Assembly (NCBI RefSeq): GCF_025994315.1 | Contig: NZ_BAQE01000001.1 | Length of the DNA stretch: 64,000 nucleotides | DNA from: Swaminathania salitolerans | GTDB taxonomy: Bacteria; Pseudomonadota; Alphaproteobacteria; Acetobacterales; Acetobacteraceae | Strand: one strand, 5' to 3' | Shown here: positions 1 through 7,862 of the stretch, in pieces | Layout of the letters: the number at the start of each line of letters is the position of its first letter | Numbering within the stretch: position 1 is the stretch's first letter | Notes under the pieces: generated by a model | The model's input: only the letters and a program-made list of their open reading frames with translations | What the model was told of the DNA's origin: nothing | Databases searched by the model: none | Program-made: the position numbers and the translations under genes

Positions 1-1
1 G

Positions 2-280
2 GATTTCCCGATCCTGTCCGACACGCATAACGACGTTGCAGCACAATTCGGCCTGCGTTTCACCATGCCGGACTATCTGATCGAGCTTTACAGGAATCTC
101 AAAAACGATCTGCCCGGCTTCAATGGTGACGACAGCTGGACGCTCCCCATGCCCGGACGTTTCGTCATCGGTCAGGACGGCGTCATTCTCTACGCCGAAG
201 TGAACCCCGACTACACGCGCCGCCCGGAACCCGCGGACATGCTTCCGGCCCTGCGTCGCGCCGTTCAGACTCCCGGCTGA
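2..280 (+). CDS. Peroxiredoxin-like (AhpC/TSA family) protein, C-terminal part
   Basis: The open frame runs in from the window edge, so only the last 92 residues are seen. They read like the C-terminal half of a peroxiredoxin-like/alkyl hydroperoxide reductase-TSA family protein: an ILSD segment, an FGL segment, a P-G-F-V-I stretch followed by G-V-I-L-Y-A (the usual central beta strands), and a closing ML-ALR helix. The peroxidatic Cys would lie upstream, outside the window. A thioredoxin-fold redox role is inferred from the fold only. Confidence 0.6.
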   Translation, partial: DFPILSDTHNDVAAQFGLRFTMPDYLIELYRNLKNDLPGFNGDDSWTLPMPGRFVIGQDGVILYAEVNPDYTRRPEPADMLPALRRAVQTPG

Positions 281-413
281 GCCCGCCGCCCGGACACCCC
301 CTGAAAACCGCAGCCGGTCGGCGTGCAGCTGCCGTGCCGGCCCGGTCCCAAACGCTCAGGATCGGGCCGGATCGGCCCGGTCGTTTATCCGAAATCTCCA
401 GAGGGAGAGAACC

Positions 414-1163
414 ATGACGAAACTGCATGGAAAAACAGTCCTGATAACCGGCGGCACGAGCGGGCTCGGCCTTGCCATGGCCAGACGCTTCATCGCCGAA
501 GGGGCTTTCGTCTATATCACGGGCCGGAGAGCGGACGCGCTCGATCGTGCCGTATCCGAACTGGGCGCCCATGCTGCGGGTGTGCAGGGCGATGTCGTCT
601 CGATGGCGGATCTCGATCGTCTGATGGAGCTGATCCGTCGGGAAAAGGGGCGGATCGACGTGCTCGTCGCGAATTCGGGCATCGTCCTTCCCGAAACGCT
701 CGACCGGGCAACCGTCGGGAATTTCGACCGCACGATCGATGTGAATCTGCGCGGCCTTTATTTCACGATCGAGCGCGCCCTCCCCCTCCTGCAACCGGGG
801 AGCTCGGTGATCCTGCTTTCGTCGATCGCCGCGAACAAGGGCGTGCCGGGCTACGGCACCTACAGCGCCAGCAAGGCCGCGATACGCAGCCTCGCGCGGA
901 CATGGACGGCCGAGCTGGTGGCGCGCGGGATCCGTGTGAACAGCCTGAGCCCGGGTCCGTTCGATACGCCGATCATGGACGGGCAGGCCGATACGCAAGA
1001 AGGTGCAGAGGCCGTCAGGGCGAAATGGGCAGCGGCCGTGCCGATGAAGCGTCTCGGTCGCCCCGAGGAACTCGCTGCCGCCGCGCTCTTCCTCGCATCG
1101 GACGAAAGCAGCTACGTCTCCGGAATCGACCTGATCGTCGATGGTGGCGCAGCCGCCGTCTGA
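414..1163 (+). CDS. SDR family NAD(P)-dependent oxidoreductase
   Basis: A 249-residue classical short-chain dehydrogenase/reductase. The Rossmann motif TGGTSGLG is at residues 12-19, a variant NSG stands where NNAG is usual, and the catalytic YSASK (YxxxK) follows an LLSSIA strand carrying the Ser. The C-terminal SYVSGIDLIVDGG ending is typical of cytoplasmic SDRs that act on sugars, polyols or ketones. The start has a purine-rich RBS (GAGGGAGAG) at about 400-408. Substrate is not predictable. It is followed 120 bp later by a YghU-type glutathione transferase on the same strand. Confidence 0.9.
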   Translation: MTKLHGKTVLITGGTSGLGLAMARRFIAEGAFVYITGRRADALDRAVSELGAHAAGVQGDVVSMADLDRLMELIRREKGRIDVLVANSGIVLPETLDRATVGNFDRTIDVNLRGLYFTIERALPLLQPGSSVILLSSIAANKGVPGYGTYSASKAAIRSLARTWTAELVARGIRVNSLSPGPFDTPIMDGQADTQEGAEAVRAKWAAAVPMKRLGRPEELAAAALFLASDESSYVSGIDLIVDGGAAAV

Positions 1164-1283
1164 ACGTCGGGCCTTCGCCTGCGTAAAGCTTCCCGAATCC
1201 GGTCCATTCGCCCGGGGCCGGATGCGCGAACAGGACACGTCGCGTCGCCCCCATATCAGAGACAGATCAGCGAGACAGCAGCC

Positions 1284-2156
1284 ATGACAGATCCGAGCAC
1301 CTATACCCCGCCCAGAGTCTGGAGCTGGGACAAGGAAAATGGCGGCAAGTTCGCCAGCACCAACCGTCCGGTCGCCGGCCCCACCCACGAGAAGGCTCTC
1401 CCCGTGGGGCGCCATCCGCTTCAGCTCTATTCCATGGGTACGCCCAACGGGATAAAGGTCACGATCCTGCTCGAGGAGCTTCTGGAAGCGGGCCATACTG
1501 GCGCCGAGTACGACGCCTGGCTCATCCGGATCGGCGAAGGCGATCAGTTCGGATCGGGTTTTACCGCCATCAACCCGAACTCGAAGATTCCCGCCCTCGT
1601 GGATCGCAGCGGGTCAACGCCGCTGAATGTCTTCGAATCCGGATCGATCCTGCTCTATCTGGCCGGGAAGTTCGACGCCTTCCTTCCGGCCGATATCGCA
1701 GCCCGGACATCCTGCCTGAACTGGCTTTTCTGGCAGGTCGGAAGCGCCCCCTATCTCGGTGGCGGCTTCGGACATTTCTATGCCTACGCCCCCGAAAAGA
1801 TCGAATATGCGATCGACCGGTTCACGATGGAGGTCAAGCGGCAGCTCGACGTGCTCGACCGTCAACTGGCGGAAAACGACTATGTCGCCGGCGACACCTA
1901 TACCATTGCCGACATGGCCATTTTTCCCTGGTACGGCGGTCTGGTCGAGGGATGGCTCTACAACGACGCCGCCCGTTTCCTGAAGGTCGATGACTATCCT
2001 CATGTAAAGGCCTGGGCGGCGCGACTGCTCGAACGCCCGGCCGTGCAGAGAGGGCGTCTTGTCAACCGGACGACCGGAGAGCCCGGCCAGATTGTCGAAC
2101 GTCACGATGCCGCGGATTTCGAGACCGGACCGGCTGCACAGCAAGACGCAGGCTGA
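1284..2156 (+). CDS. yghU: Glutathione S-transferase family protein YghU
   Basis: The 290-residue protein matches E. coli YghU over its whole length as I recall it: an N-terminal extension with VWSWDKENGG and GPTHEK, the glutathione-binding segment SMGTPNGIKVTILLEELL, NPNSKIPAL, FESGSILLYLA, and the ending NRTTGEPGQ with HDA-DFET. YghU binds two glutathiones or glutathionylspermidine and shows disulfide-bond reductase activity; it is cytosolic. The start was chosen because the N-terminus aligns with YghU. The last ten or so residues (TGPAAQQDAG) are not conserved. Confidence 0.93.
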   Translation: MTDPSTYTPPRVWSWDKENGGKFASTNRPVAGPTHEKALPVGRHPLQLYSMGTPNGIKVTILLEELLEAGHTGAEYDAWLIRIGEGDQFGSGFTAINPNSKIPALVDRSGSTPLNVFESGSILLYLAGKFDAFLPADIAARTSCLNWLFWQVGSAPYLGGGFGHFYAYAPEKIEYAIDRFTMEVKRQLDVLDRQLAENDYVAGDTYTIADMAIFPWYGGLVEGWLYNDAARFLKVDDYPHVKAWAARLLERPAVQRGRLVNRTTGEPGQIVERHDAADFETGPAAQQDAG

Positions 2157-2235
2157 ACGCAGTCCGGATGCGCCATCGGGGATACGCTCCGGTGACGCAA
2201 GGGACGGACTGACGTTATGGGATATCTAACCCGTT

Positions 2236-2286
2236 AATCACAGGTTATTTCGTTATAACGAGAAATATAACGTAATTCCTGTGATT
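2236..2286. promoter_or_regulatory. Nested inverted repeats upstream of sugar transporter
   Basis: The region upstream of the MFS gene is AT-rich compared with its surroundings. It holds an exact 9-bp inverted repeat, AATCACAGG (2236-2244) and CCTGTGATT (2278-2286), enclosing the perfect 12-bp palindrome TCGTTATAACGA (2250-2261) and a further ATAACG half-site at 2267-2272. This looks like the operator/promoter region of the transporter; the protein that binds is unknown. Confidence 0.5.
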
Positions 2287-2336
2287 TTCGCTATCGCTAC
2301 CCTCACTCAGCCACTCTGATTGAGGGATTCTCCCAA

Positions 2337-3767
2337 ATGGTTACGCACCCGCCATCGTCTCGTGAAAACAAGGATCGTCCGGATATCCCGGTCTCGCGTG
2401 CCACGGGTATCCCCATCATCTATATTGTCGGGCCGATCGCGGCGCTTGCCGGTCTGCTGTTCGGCATGGATATCGGAGTCATTTCCGGTGCGCTCGATCT
2501 GATCGCCAGGGCATTCGCGTTGTCGAGTGCACGTCAGGAGGCGGTCGTCAGCGCCATGATGCTGGGAGCGATCGGCGGTGCCGTCATCGGTGGATGGCTT
2601 TCCCACCATTTCGGACGGAGGAAAACGCTGCTCGTCAGCGGCTTCATCTTCGCCCTCGGCGCGCTCGTTTCAGCTCTGGCGCCGAATGCCGACACCCTGA
2701 TCGGCGCTCGTATCGTACTGGGGATCGCGGTCGGAATCTCGTCCTATATCGCGCCGATCTACCTGTCCGAGATCGCACCCGAAAAACAGCGCGGCTCCCT
2801 GATCTCCTGCTATCAGTTCGCGATCATGGCCGGCATACTCGTCGCCTATCTCAGCGACGCATGGCTCGGTTATTACCAGAACTGGCGGCTGATGCTCGGT
2901 ATCATCGCTCTGCCCGCCATAATCATGGTCGCGGCCATGATCTTCCTGCCCACCAGTCCGCGCTGGCTGATGACGAAAGGCCGCGACCATGAGGCGCTCG
3001 CCGTTCTGCTCAAGCTGCGACAGAACGACGTGGAGGCGGCCACGGCGGAACGGGACAGCATCCGCGAGAGTCTCCGTATCAAGCAGATGGGTCCGGCATT
3101 ATTCGCGAGGAACCCCGATTTTCGCCGCTCCACCTATCTCGGCATGATGCTCCAGTTCATGCAGCAATTCACCGGTGCCAACGTGATCCTGTATTACGCG
3201 CCGAAAATACTCGGGCTGGCCGGTCTCTCCTCGGCCACGGACCAGATGTGGGGAACGGTCGCCATCGGTGCGCTGATGACCCTTGCGACCCTCATTGCCA
3301 TCGGTGTGGTGGACCGGCTCGGCAGGAAGCCCCTGCTCTATACCGGATTTTTCGTCATGTGCCTGTGCATGATCGGCATGGGCGTCATTCTGAACGCCGG
3401 TGTCGGGTCACCGGGTCTGGCCATGGCGGCCATCGCGGTCCTGATCGTCTTCGTGATCAGCTATGCAATGTCGGCAGCGCCTATGGTCTGGATCCTGTGC
3501 TCGGAAATCCAGCCACTCAACGGGCGCGATTTCGGCGTCACCTGTTCGACAGCCACGAACTGGATCGCCAATTTCGTGGTCGGCGCCACTTTCCTCACCC
3601 TTCTGCAGGCGGCAGGACCGGGGCCGACCTTCTTCCTCTATGCCGCACTCAATGCCCTGTTCATCATCCTGACGTTCCTGTTCGTCCCTGAAACGAAAGG
3701 CATGAGCCTCGAGAAGATCGAGCGCAATCTCATGGCGGGCAAAGCCCTCCGCCATATCGGGGTCTGA
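2337..3767 (+). CDS. Sugar porter family MFS transporter (GalP/XylE-like)
   Basis: 476 residues with twelve hydrophobic segments, an inner-membrane proton:sugar symporter of the sugar porter family. Family marks seen: LLFGMDIGVISGAL in TM1, GGWLSHHFGRRKTLL (D/R-G-R-R loop), YLSEIAPEKQRG after TM4, PTSPRWLM before the central loop, FMQQFTGANVILYYAPKI in TM7, DRLGRKPLL, and the closing PETKGMSLEKIE. The sugar cannot be read from sequence. Start at 2337 follows GAGGGATTC. A long leader with dyad symmetry precedes it, and a GC hairpin follows. Confidence 0.93.
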   Translation: MVTHPPSSRENKDRPDIPVSRATGIPIIYIVGPIAALAGLLFGMDIGVISGALDLIARAFALSSARQEAVVSAMMLGAIGGAVIGGWLSHHFGRRKTLLVSGFIFALGALVSALAPNADTLIGARIVLGIAVGISSYIAPIYLSEIAPEKQRGSLISCYQFAIMAGILVAYLSDAWLGYYQNWRLMLGIIALPAIIMVAAMIFLPTSPRWLMTKGRDHEALAVLLKLRQNDVEAATAERDSIRESLRIKQMGPALFARNPDFRRSTYLGMMLQFMQQFTGANVILYYAPKILGLAGLSSATDQMWGTVAIGALMTLATLIAIGVVDRLGRKPLLYTGFFVMCLCMIGMGVILNAGVGSPGLAMAAIAVLIVFVISYAMSAAPMVWILCSEIQPLNGRDFGVTCSTATNWIANFVVGATFLTLLQAAGPGPTFFLYAALNALFIILTFLFVPETKGMSLEKIERNLMAGKALRHIGV

Positions 3768-3793
3768 TATCGCGCGTGACACGCAACCTGTTC

Positions 3794-3813
3794 CCTCCCC
3801 CTTCCGGGGGAGG
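3794..3813 (+). terminator. Putative hairpin after MFS transporter
   Basis: Perfect 8-bp stem CCTCCCCC/GGGGGAGG with a 4-base loop, 27 bp after the transporter stop codon. No U-tract follows, so factor-independent termination is uncertain. Confidence 0.4.
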
Positions 3814-4087
3814 CGCAGCATGGCACCGATCCGCCATAGGGGCTATCGGAAGAGCGTTATGGTCTTATCAGCTAATCGTATTGGACGACGCCTCTCTCAC
3901 ACGATAATGATAATTCGTAACTTTTCTTTGTGATTATCAGTCCCGATGCAAGGAGAGGGCAACAGAAAAAGCGGCAGTACCCGACCCCGGCAAGACCACA
4001 CCGCATCCGGATCGTTATCTCCGATAACGTCCGGGCAGGGATCTTGCGGCACGGTTCTCCCCGTCATTTCTGCCCCGTTGATCTGAC
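3814..4087. other. Non-coding leader region with CGTTAT-type dyad
   Basis: No convincing gene is seen between the transporter and the possible kinase remnant. The stretch holds AT-rich DNA around 3865-3945 and an exact inverted repeat CGTTATC-TCC-GATAACG at 4013-4029. Its half-site resembles the TCGTTATAACGA palindrome in front of the sugar transporter. Confidence 0.5.
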
Positions 4088-4408
4088 ATGACCCATGTTT
4101 TCAACGAACCCGGCGCATTCGCGCATGATGCGCTGGAGGGCGCCTGTTCGTCCTGTCGCCATCTCTTCAGCCCGCTTTCCGGAGGCGTGAGTCGCAGGAA
4201 TGCCGCCAGGATCGATGCCGGTCCTCCGGGCATTCTCGCGGCGGCGGCCGATTTCCGGGCCGATCGCGCAGGCGGCATCCCGGGTGCGAGATGGGCGCGC
4301 ACGGCCAATGGCGGAGCGGAGCGCAACGTCGGGCATCCCGATGCCGACGCTATCTCGCTCTTCCCCGTCGCAAGGACATTGCGCGTATTCATGGGGGAAA
4401 GAGCATGA
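4088..4408 (+). pseudogene. Possible dihydroxyacetone kinase (DhaK-type) N-terminal remnant
   Basis: The first ~36 residues (MTHVFNEPGAFAHDALEG, then a stretch ending PLSGGVSR) resemble the start of DhaK-type kinases, which typically read xxNDPxxFVxEMLEGF...VPGGVVR. After that the frame loses the expected GGGSGH substrate-binding motif and no full kinase follows before the next gene at 4562. I therefore read it as a decayed fragment. A chance open frame is the main alternative, because long shadow frames are common in this GC-rich DNA. Confidence 0.35.
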
Positions 4409-4561
4409 TCCCATTCCGATAGCTGCATGGCATCTTGTGCAACGTCCTTCTCCGGCGGACGAAGACTTGGACTCATCCGGACATGGAATGAAACGGCGCT
4501 TTGCGTCACGCAGAGCCCCTTCTGTCGCGACGCATGCGGCAGGTAACGAGAGAGACGAGAC

Positions 4562-5530
4562 ATGAACAAACGGATCGAAACAGTCGCCGTGATCGGCGCC
4601 GGTTACATGGGCGGCGGTATCGCTCAGGTTCTGGCCAATGGTGGCATGAAGGTCGTCATTGCAGACGCATCGCCCGAGACGACCCAGACGAATTTCCAGC
4701 GTCTCCTGCGCGAGGCATCGGAATTCGAGGAACAGGGATTGTTCCCGACCGGTACGGCGGAGACGATCCGGACCAATCTGAGTGCTGCCACCTCCATCGA
4801 GGACGCTGTACGAGATGTCGATTTCATCGAGGAGGCTGTGCCCGAAGTTCCGTCCATCAAATCCGACGTCTTCCGACGCATCTGCGGATCGGCACGCCCG
4901 GATGCCATCATCGGCACGAATACATCGACCCTGCCCGTACATACGCTCGCACCCTATGTCACCAATCCGGAGCGTTTCCTGACCGTCCATTTCAGCAATC
5001 CGGCGCCCTTCATCCCGGGAGTCGAGCTCGTCTGCGGCGAAGCCACGACGCCTGAGGCGGTTGCGACAGTCAAGGACATGCTCGCCCGGGCCAATCGCAG
5101 CTCGGCAATCGTGGCGGACCGACCGGGCTTCGTTCTCAACCGGCTTCAATATGTCCTGCTCAAGGAAGCGAACTCCATCGTCGAGGAAGGAATTGCGTCA
5201 CCCGAAGATGTCGACACGATCGTGCGCAGCACTTTCGGCTTCCGCCTGCCTTTCTTCGGTCCGTTTGCGATCGCCGACATGGCCGGGCTGGATGTCTATG
5301 CAAACTGCTTCAAAACGTTCGAAGAGGCTTTCGGCGACCGCATGGCAACGCCCGAATTGCTGAAATCGCTCGTGGCCGAGGGAAAATTCGGCACGAAATC
5401 CGGCGAGGGTTTTACAGGAAAATTCGATCCCCAACAGCTTGCCACCCTCATCGCCTATCGCAACAAGGCCTATGCGGCGATGAAGCAGCTTCTCGATACG
5501 CTCGGTCCCTCTCCGATCGCGAATCCCTGA
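4562..5530 (+). CDS. 3-hydroxyacyl-CoA dehydrogenase family NAD-binding protein
   Basis: 322 residues. The N-terminal Rossmann domain has GAGYMGGGIA at residues 12-21 with an acidic end to beta-2. A VDFIEEAVPE strand, IGTNTSTLP and an H-F-S-N-P active-site stretch follow. The C-terminal helical domain contains RPGFVLNRLQY and KFGTKSGEGF. This is the 3-hydroxyacyl-CoA/lambda-crystallin (gulonate) dehydrogenase fold. The segment after HFSNP (APFIPGVELV) is closer to the lambda-crystallin branch than to classical 3-hydroxybutyryl-CoA dehydrogenase, so a small hydroxy acid is as likely a substrate as an acyl-CoA. The RBS is GAGAGAC just before the start. Confidence 0.85.
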   Translation: MNKRIETVAVIGAGYMGGGIAQVLANGGMKVVIADASPETTQTNFQRLLREASEFEEQGLFPTGTAETIRTNLSAATSIEDAVRDVDFIEEAVPEVPSIKSDVFRRICGSARPDAIIGTNTSTLPVHTLAPYVTNPERFLTVHFSNPAPFIPGVELVCGEATTPEAVATVKDMLARANRSSAIVADRPGFVLNRLQYVLLKEANSIVEEGIASPEDVDTIVRSTFGFRLPFFGPFAIADMAGLDVYANCFKTFEEAFGDRMATPELLKSLVAEGKFGTKSGEGFTGKFDPQQLATLIAYRNKAYAAMKQLLDTLGPSPIANP

Positions 5531-5580
5531 CTCATCGATTTTGGCCGTCAGGTTGTGAGACGTCATCGGCCTATATCACG

Positions 5581-5790
5581 ATGCGATCCGTGATTTCCGA
5601 TGACGCATGGCGCGTCTGGGGGCCTTTAATTGGGGCAGCGCACCCCCAGAGGAAAAACGCCGCCAAGCAGTCCGCGCCTGATGGTAATAGCAACCTTCTT
5701 GCCCTACCAGAACGGCGCGAAATGGCGCTTCCTTTCGCCGGACGGGTTTCAGCGCTTAATCTCTGTCTCCTGCCCAATCCGAAATCTCTT
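5581..5790 (+). pseudogene. Decayed IS5-type transposase fragment
   Basis: Two adjacent frames together read as the N-terminus of an IS5-superfamily transposase. The first frame gives ISDDAWRVWGPLI from 5581. After a frameshift near 5645-5655 the second gives GKTPP and then QNGAKWR followed by an LSPDG-like stretch, matching the family pattern (GKTPPR..RR..EAI..RHQNGAKWR.LP). No DDE catalytic region remains. It lies at the left edge of the biosynthetic cluster. Confidence 0.6.
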
Positions 5791-5950
5791 CGTCCCCTCC
5801 GCTTCCATCACCATCACTTTTTCCCGGCACATTTATCTGGCCAGGGGTGTCGCTCGATGGAGCAACGTAACCGCTCTCAGTGTCTGAATATCCTTCTCGC
5901 GGACTTCCGCTACCTCACTTCAATTAACGTGACATCACCGCGCTGCGAGA

Positions 5951-6667
5951 CTATTTCGCCACGGTCATCGCGACCGGGCAAGTATCGCGCGGCTGGTTCA
6001 TCCAGGTCAGGACCATATCCCCCTCCCAGACAAACCCACCACGCAGCACCGCTCCTTGCAGAAATCCCGGAGCCAGATCACCTGTCAACCTCATCCGCCA
6101 GCGCCCCCACGAGCGAGCGGGCATGGGCAAAAGCGCCGCACAATCGAAGGGCAAGCGTCGCCCGATCCATGGGAAAACCGCCTTATAGGCGCATTCCTTG
6201 GCCGAAAAGATCACGCCCAGCAGCAAGGCCCTCGCCTCATCCGGCAAAGGTGCGAGCCATCGTGCCTCCTCCTCGGTCAACACCCGTTTTCCCACGACCT
6301 GCTGCGCGGTCGGGCGCAACGCCGCCTCAAGATCGACGCCCAGCAGGCGCCTGTCCGACCCTGCGATACAGGCAACCGAAGCCCCGCTATGACTGATCGC
6401 CCCGGCACGGCCCATGGGCCAGATCGGTTCCTGCATGGGCCCTCGGCCCAGCTCCTCGATCCCGAAGGCCGCGCGACATAGCTGACGACCGGCCAGAAAC
6501 TCGGCCTGTCGCTTGGGATGTGCCTGCGAGAGGTTCGCCCGCGCCAACAGGACCGCATCACCGCCGCGCAGACCTTGCAGCGCGAACTGGCTGCGGGCCA
6601 GCCGTACCCCGCCTGCGAGCCGCCATTGCGAGGGCATCCCGATCAGAAGGGAGGCTGTTTCAGTCAT
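5951..6667 (-). CDS. 4'-phosphopantetheinyl transferase (EntD/Sfp superfamily)
   Basis: 238 residues. The three signature blocks of EntD-type phosphopantetheinyl transferases are present: WPMGRAGAISHS, GVDLE (Mg-binding acid), and FSAKECAYK. The enzyme transfers the phosphopantetheine arm from CoA to a conserved Ser on a carrier protein. The ACP domain at 14184-14897 is the obvious partner. It is the last gene on the cluster strand, 251 bp after the MarR gene, with its own RBS (GGAGAG, 5 nt spacing), so it may be transcribed by read-through or from its own promoter. Confidence 0.9.
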   Translation of the reverse strand: MTETASLLIGMPSQWRLAGGVRLARSQFALQGLRGGDAVLLARANLSQAHPKRQAEFLAGRQLCRAAFGIEELGRGPMQEPIWPMGRAGAISHSGASVACIAGSDRRLLGVDLEAALRPTAQQVVGKRVLTEEEARWLAPLPDEARALLLGVIFSAKECAYKAVFPWIGRRLPFDCAALLPMPARSWGRWRMRLTGDLAPGFLQGAVLRGGFVWEGDMVLTWMNQPRDTCPVAMTVAK

Positions 6668-6918
6668 GAAACTCTCCGCCAGTTTCCCTTGGAGGGCATG
6701 CTACGATACGACATCTCGGGTGGAATTGCGACATGTTACGTAGGCTTGCTCCCCTTCCACCCGCTACAGCGGGGGCAGACCAACTCGCCTGCCCAGACCG
6801 CGTGACCGCCATAGACACAGGGTCCACACTGAAAACATGCCTCCTGCCAACCTCTGACAGCACAATCAGCCATTTGACGAGTATAGGAGCATCGGCACCG
6901 GCGTGGGGCCTTCGATCG

Positions 6919-7350
6919 TCATTTGATGCGAACATTCGACAGAAACTCGCGGTCGGTGGCCTCGACCAACACGATGGTCTTGCGGAGGACGGACCAGCCC
7001 TTCTCGGTCAGCTCGATCAGACGCTCGCGACGGTCCAGTTCATAAGGCTCAACCGTCACCAGCCCGCTGCTGTTGAGCCGCTGCAACAGTTGCGAGACCT
7101 GCATCTTGGACAGTCGCGACATCTCGACGATGACCTTTTGCCGCACGACGCGCTGTTGGGTCGCCTTGTGGCTGTCTTCCGAGAGCCAGGCCGAGATCGC
7201 CAGCAGGCTGAAACTGGGCTGCGTCAGGTCATAGGGTGCCAGCACGACGTCGATCCGGCGCTGCCAATTCAGGAAGGTCTGCCAAAACCGGAAACCGGGA
7301 CTGTCCATCGGACTGGCGTACTCCGTGTTTAGGTTGTTCTCGTCTGTCAT
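6919..7350 (-). CDS. MarR family transcriptional regulator
   Basis: 143 residues with a winged helix-turn-helix: the recognition region reads MSRLSKMQVSQLLQRLNSSGLV and the wing reads LDRRERLIELTEKG. MarR proteins are dimeric repressors that release DNA on binding small, often aromatic, ligands. The start codon overlaps the stop of the upstream SRPBCC gene (TAATG), so it is translationally coupled. It probably controls the cluster through the AT-rich dyad upstream of the radical SAM gene (16381-16396); this link is inference. Confidence 0.85.
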   Translation of the reverse strand: MTDENNLNTEYASPMDSPGFRFWQTFLNWQRRIDVVLAPYDLTQPSFSLLAISAWLSEDSHKATQQRVVRQKVIVEMSRLSKMQVSQLLQRLNSSGLVTVEPYELDRRERLIELTEKGWSVLRKTIVLVEATDREFLSNVRIK

Positions 7351-7823
7351 TACACCTTCACGCGCCTTCTTCGGGTCGTCTCGCTAATGCTGTCGGTTTC
7401 GGCCATTGCCCGGCAAGAGAGCTTTTCCATCGCTTCCGCCAGATGAGCCTTGATCTTGGTCCCGATCACCTTGCCGAACAGTGGGGCCAGAAGGCCGGTC
7501 AGGGTGACCGAATGTCGGATCCGTGCCTGCTCTCCATCCTCCTGCGGCAGATATTCATGAGTGAACACCATTTCGGTCAAAGGCAACCGCGCTGTATCGG
7601 TGAAACTTACATTCGGAGTTACCTCTGTTAGTTCAAAGGCAACCTCCGGCCCACCCGAGGGTTTCATCTTGCCGGTCGTGCCTTTCGAAAAAGGGCCGTT
7701 CAGCCGAACCCATTCGACCTCTCTATCCCACTCGGGCCAGTTAGCGGCATCTGCCCACCGCGCCCAGATCTGGCTGGCACTGGCTGGGGTCGTCACGGTT
7801 TCAGAATGAGTCCATGTAAACAT
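7350..7823 (-). CDS. SRPBCC family protein (polyketide cyclase-like)
   Basis: 157 residues with the START/Bet v1-type layout: an N-terminal beta strand, then SASQIWARWADAANWPEWDREVEWVR (the usual helix and W-P-x-W-D motif), strands with SFTDTARLPLT, and a long C-terminal helix (IGTKIKAHLAEAMEKL). The fold forms a hydrophobic pocket and is used by aromatases/cyclases, lipid carriers and coenzyme-binding proteins. Within a cluster holding a ketosynthase and ACP, a cyclase/aromatase role is the natural inference. Catalytic residues cannot be assigned. Confidence 0.8.
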   Translation of the reverse strand: MFTWTHSETVTTPASASQIWARWADAANWPEWDREVEWVRLNGPFSKGTTGKMKPSGGPEVAFELTEVTPNVSFTDTARLPLTEMVFTHEYLPQEDGEQARIRHSVTLTGLLAPLFGKVIGTKIKAHLAEAMEKLSCRAMAETDSISETTRRRRVKV

Positions 7824-7862
7824 CTCAGGAAATCCTATGAGAGAGATTGCGATAACGGAGTC

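Noticed and set aside
4064..5149. 361-aa minus-strand frame opposite the 3-hydroxyacyl-CoA dehydrogenase family gene
   Set aside because: Antisense to a conserved Rossmann protein; no support for a product.
6660..6935. 91-aa minus-strand frame between the MarR and phosphopantetheinyl transferase genes
   Set aside because: It has no motif or good RBS and overlaps the transferase start; more likely a spacer.
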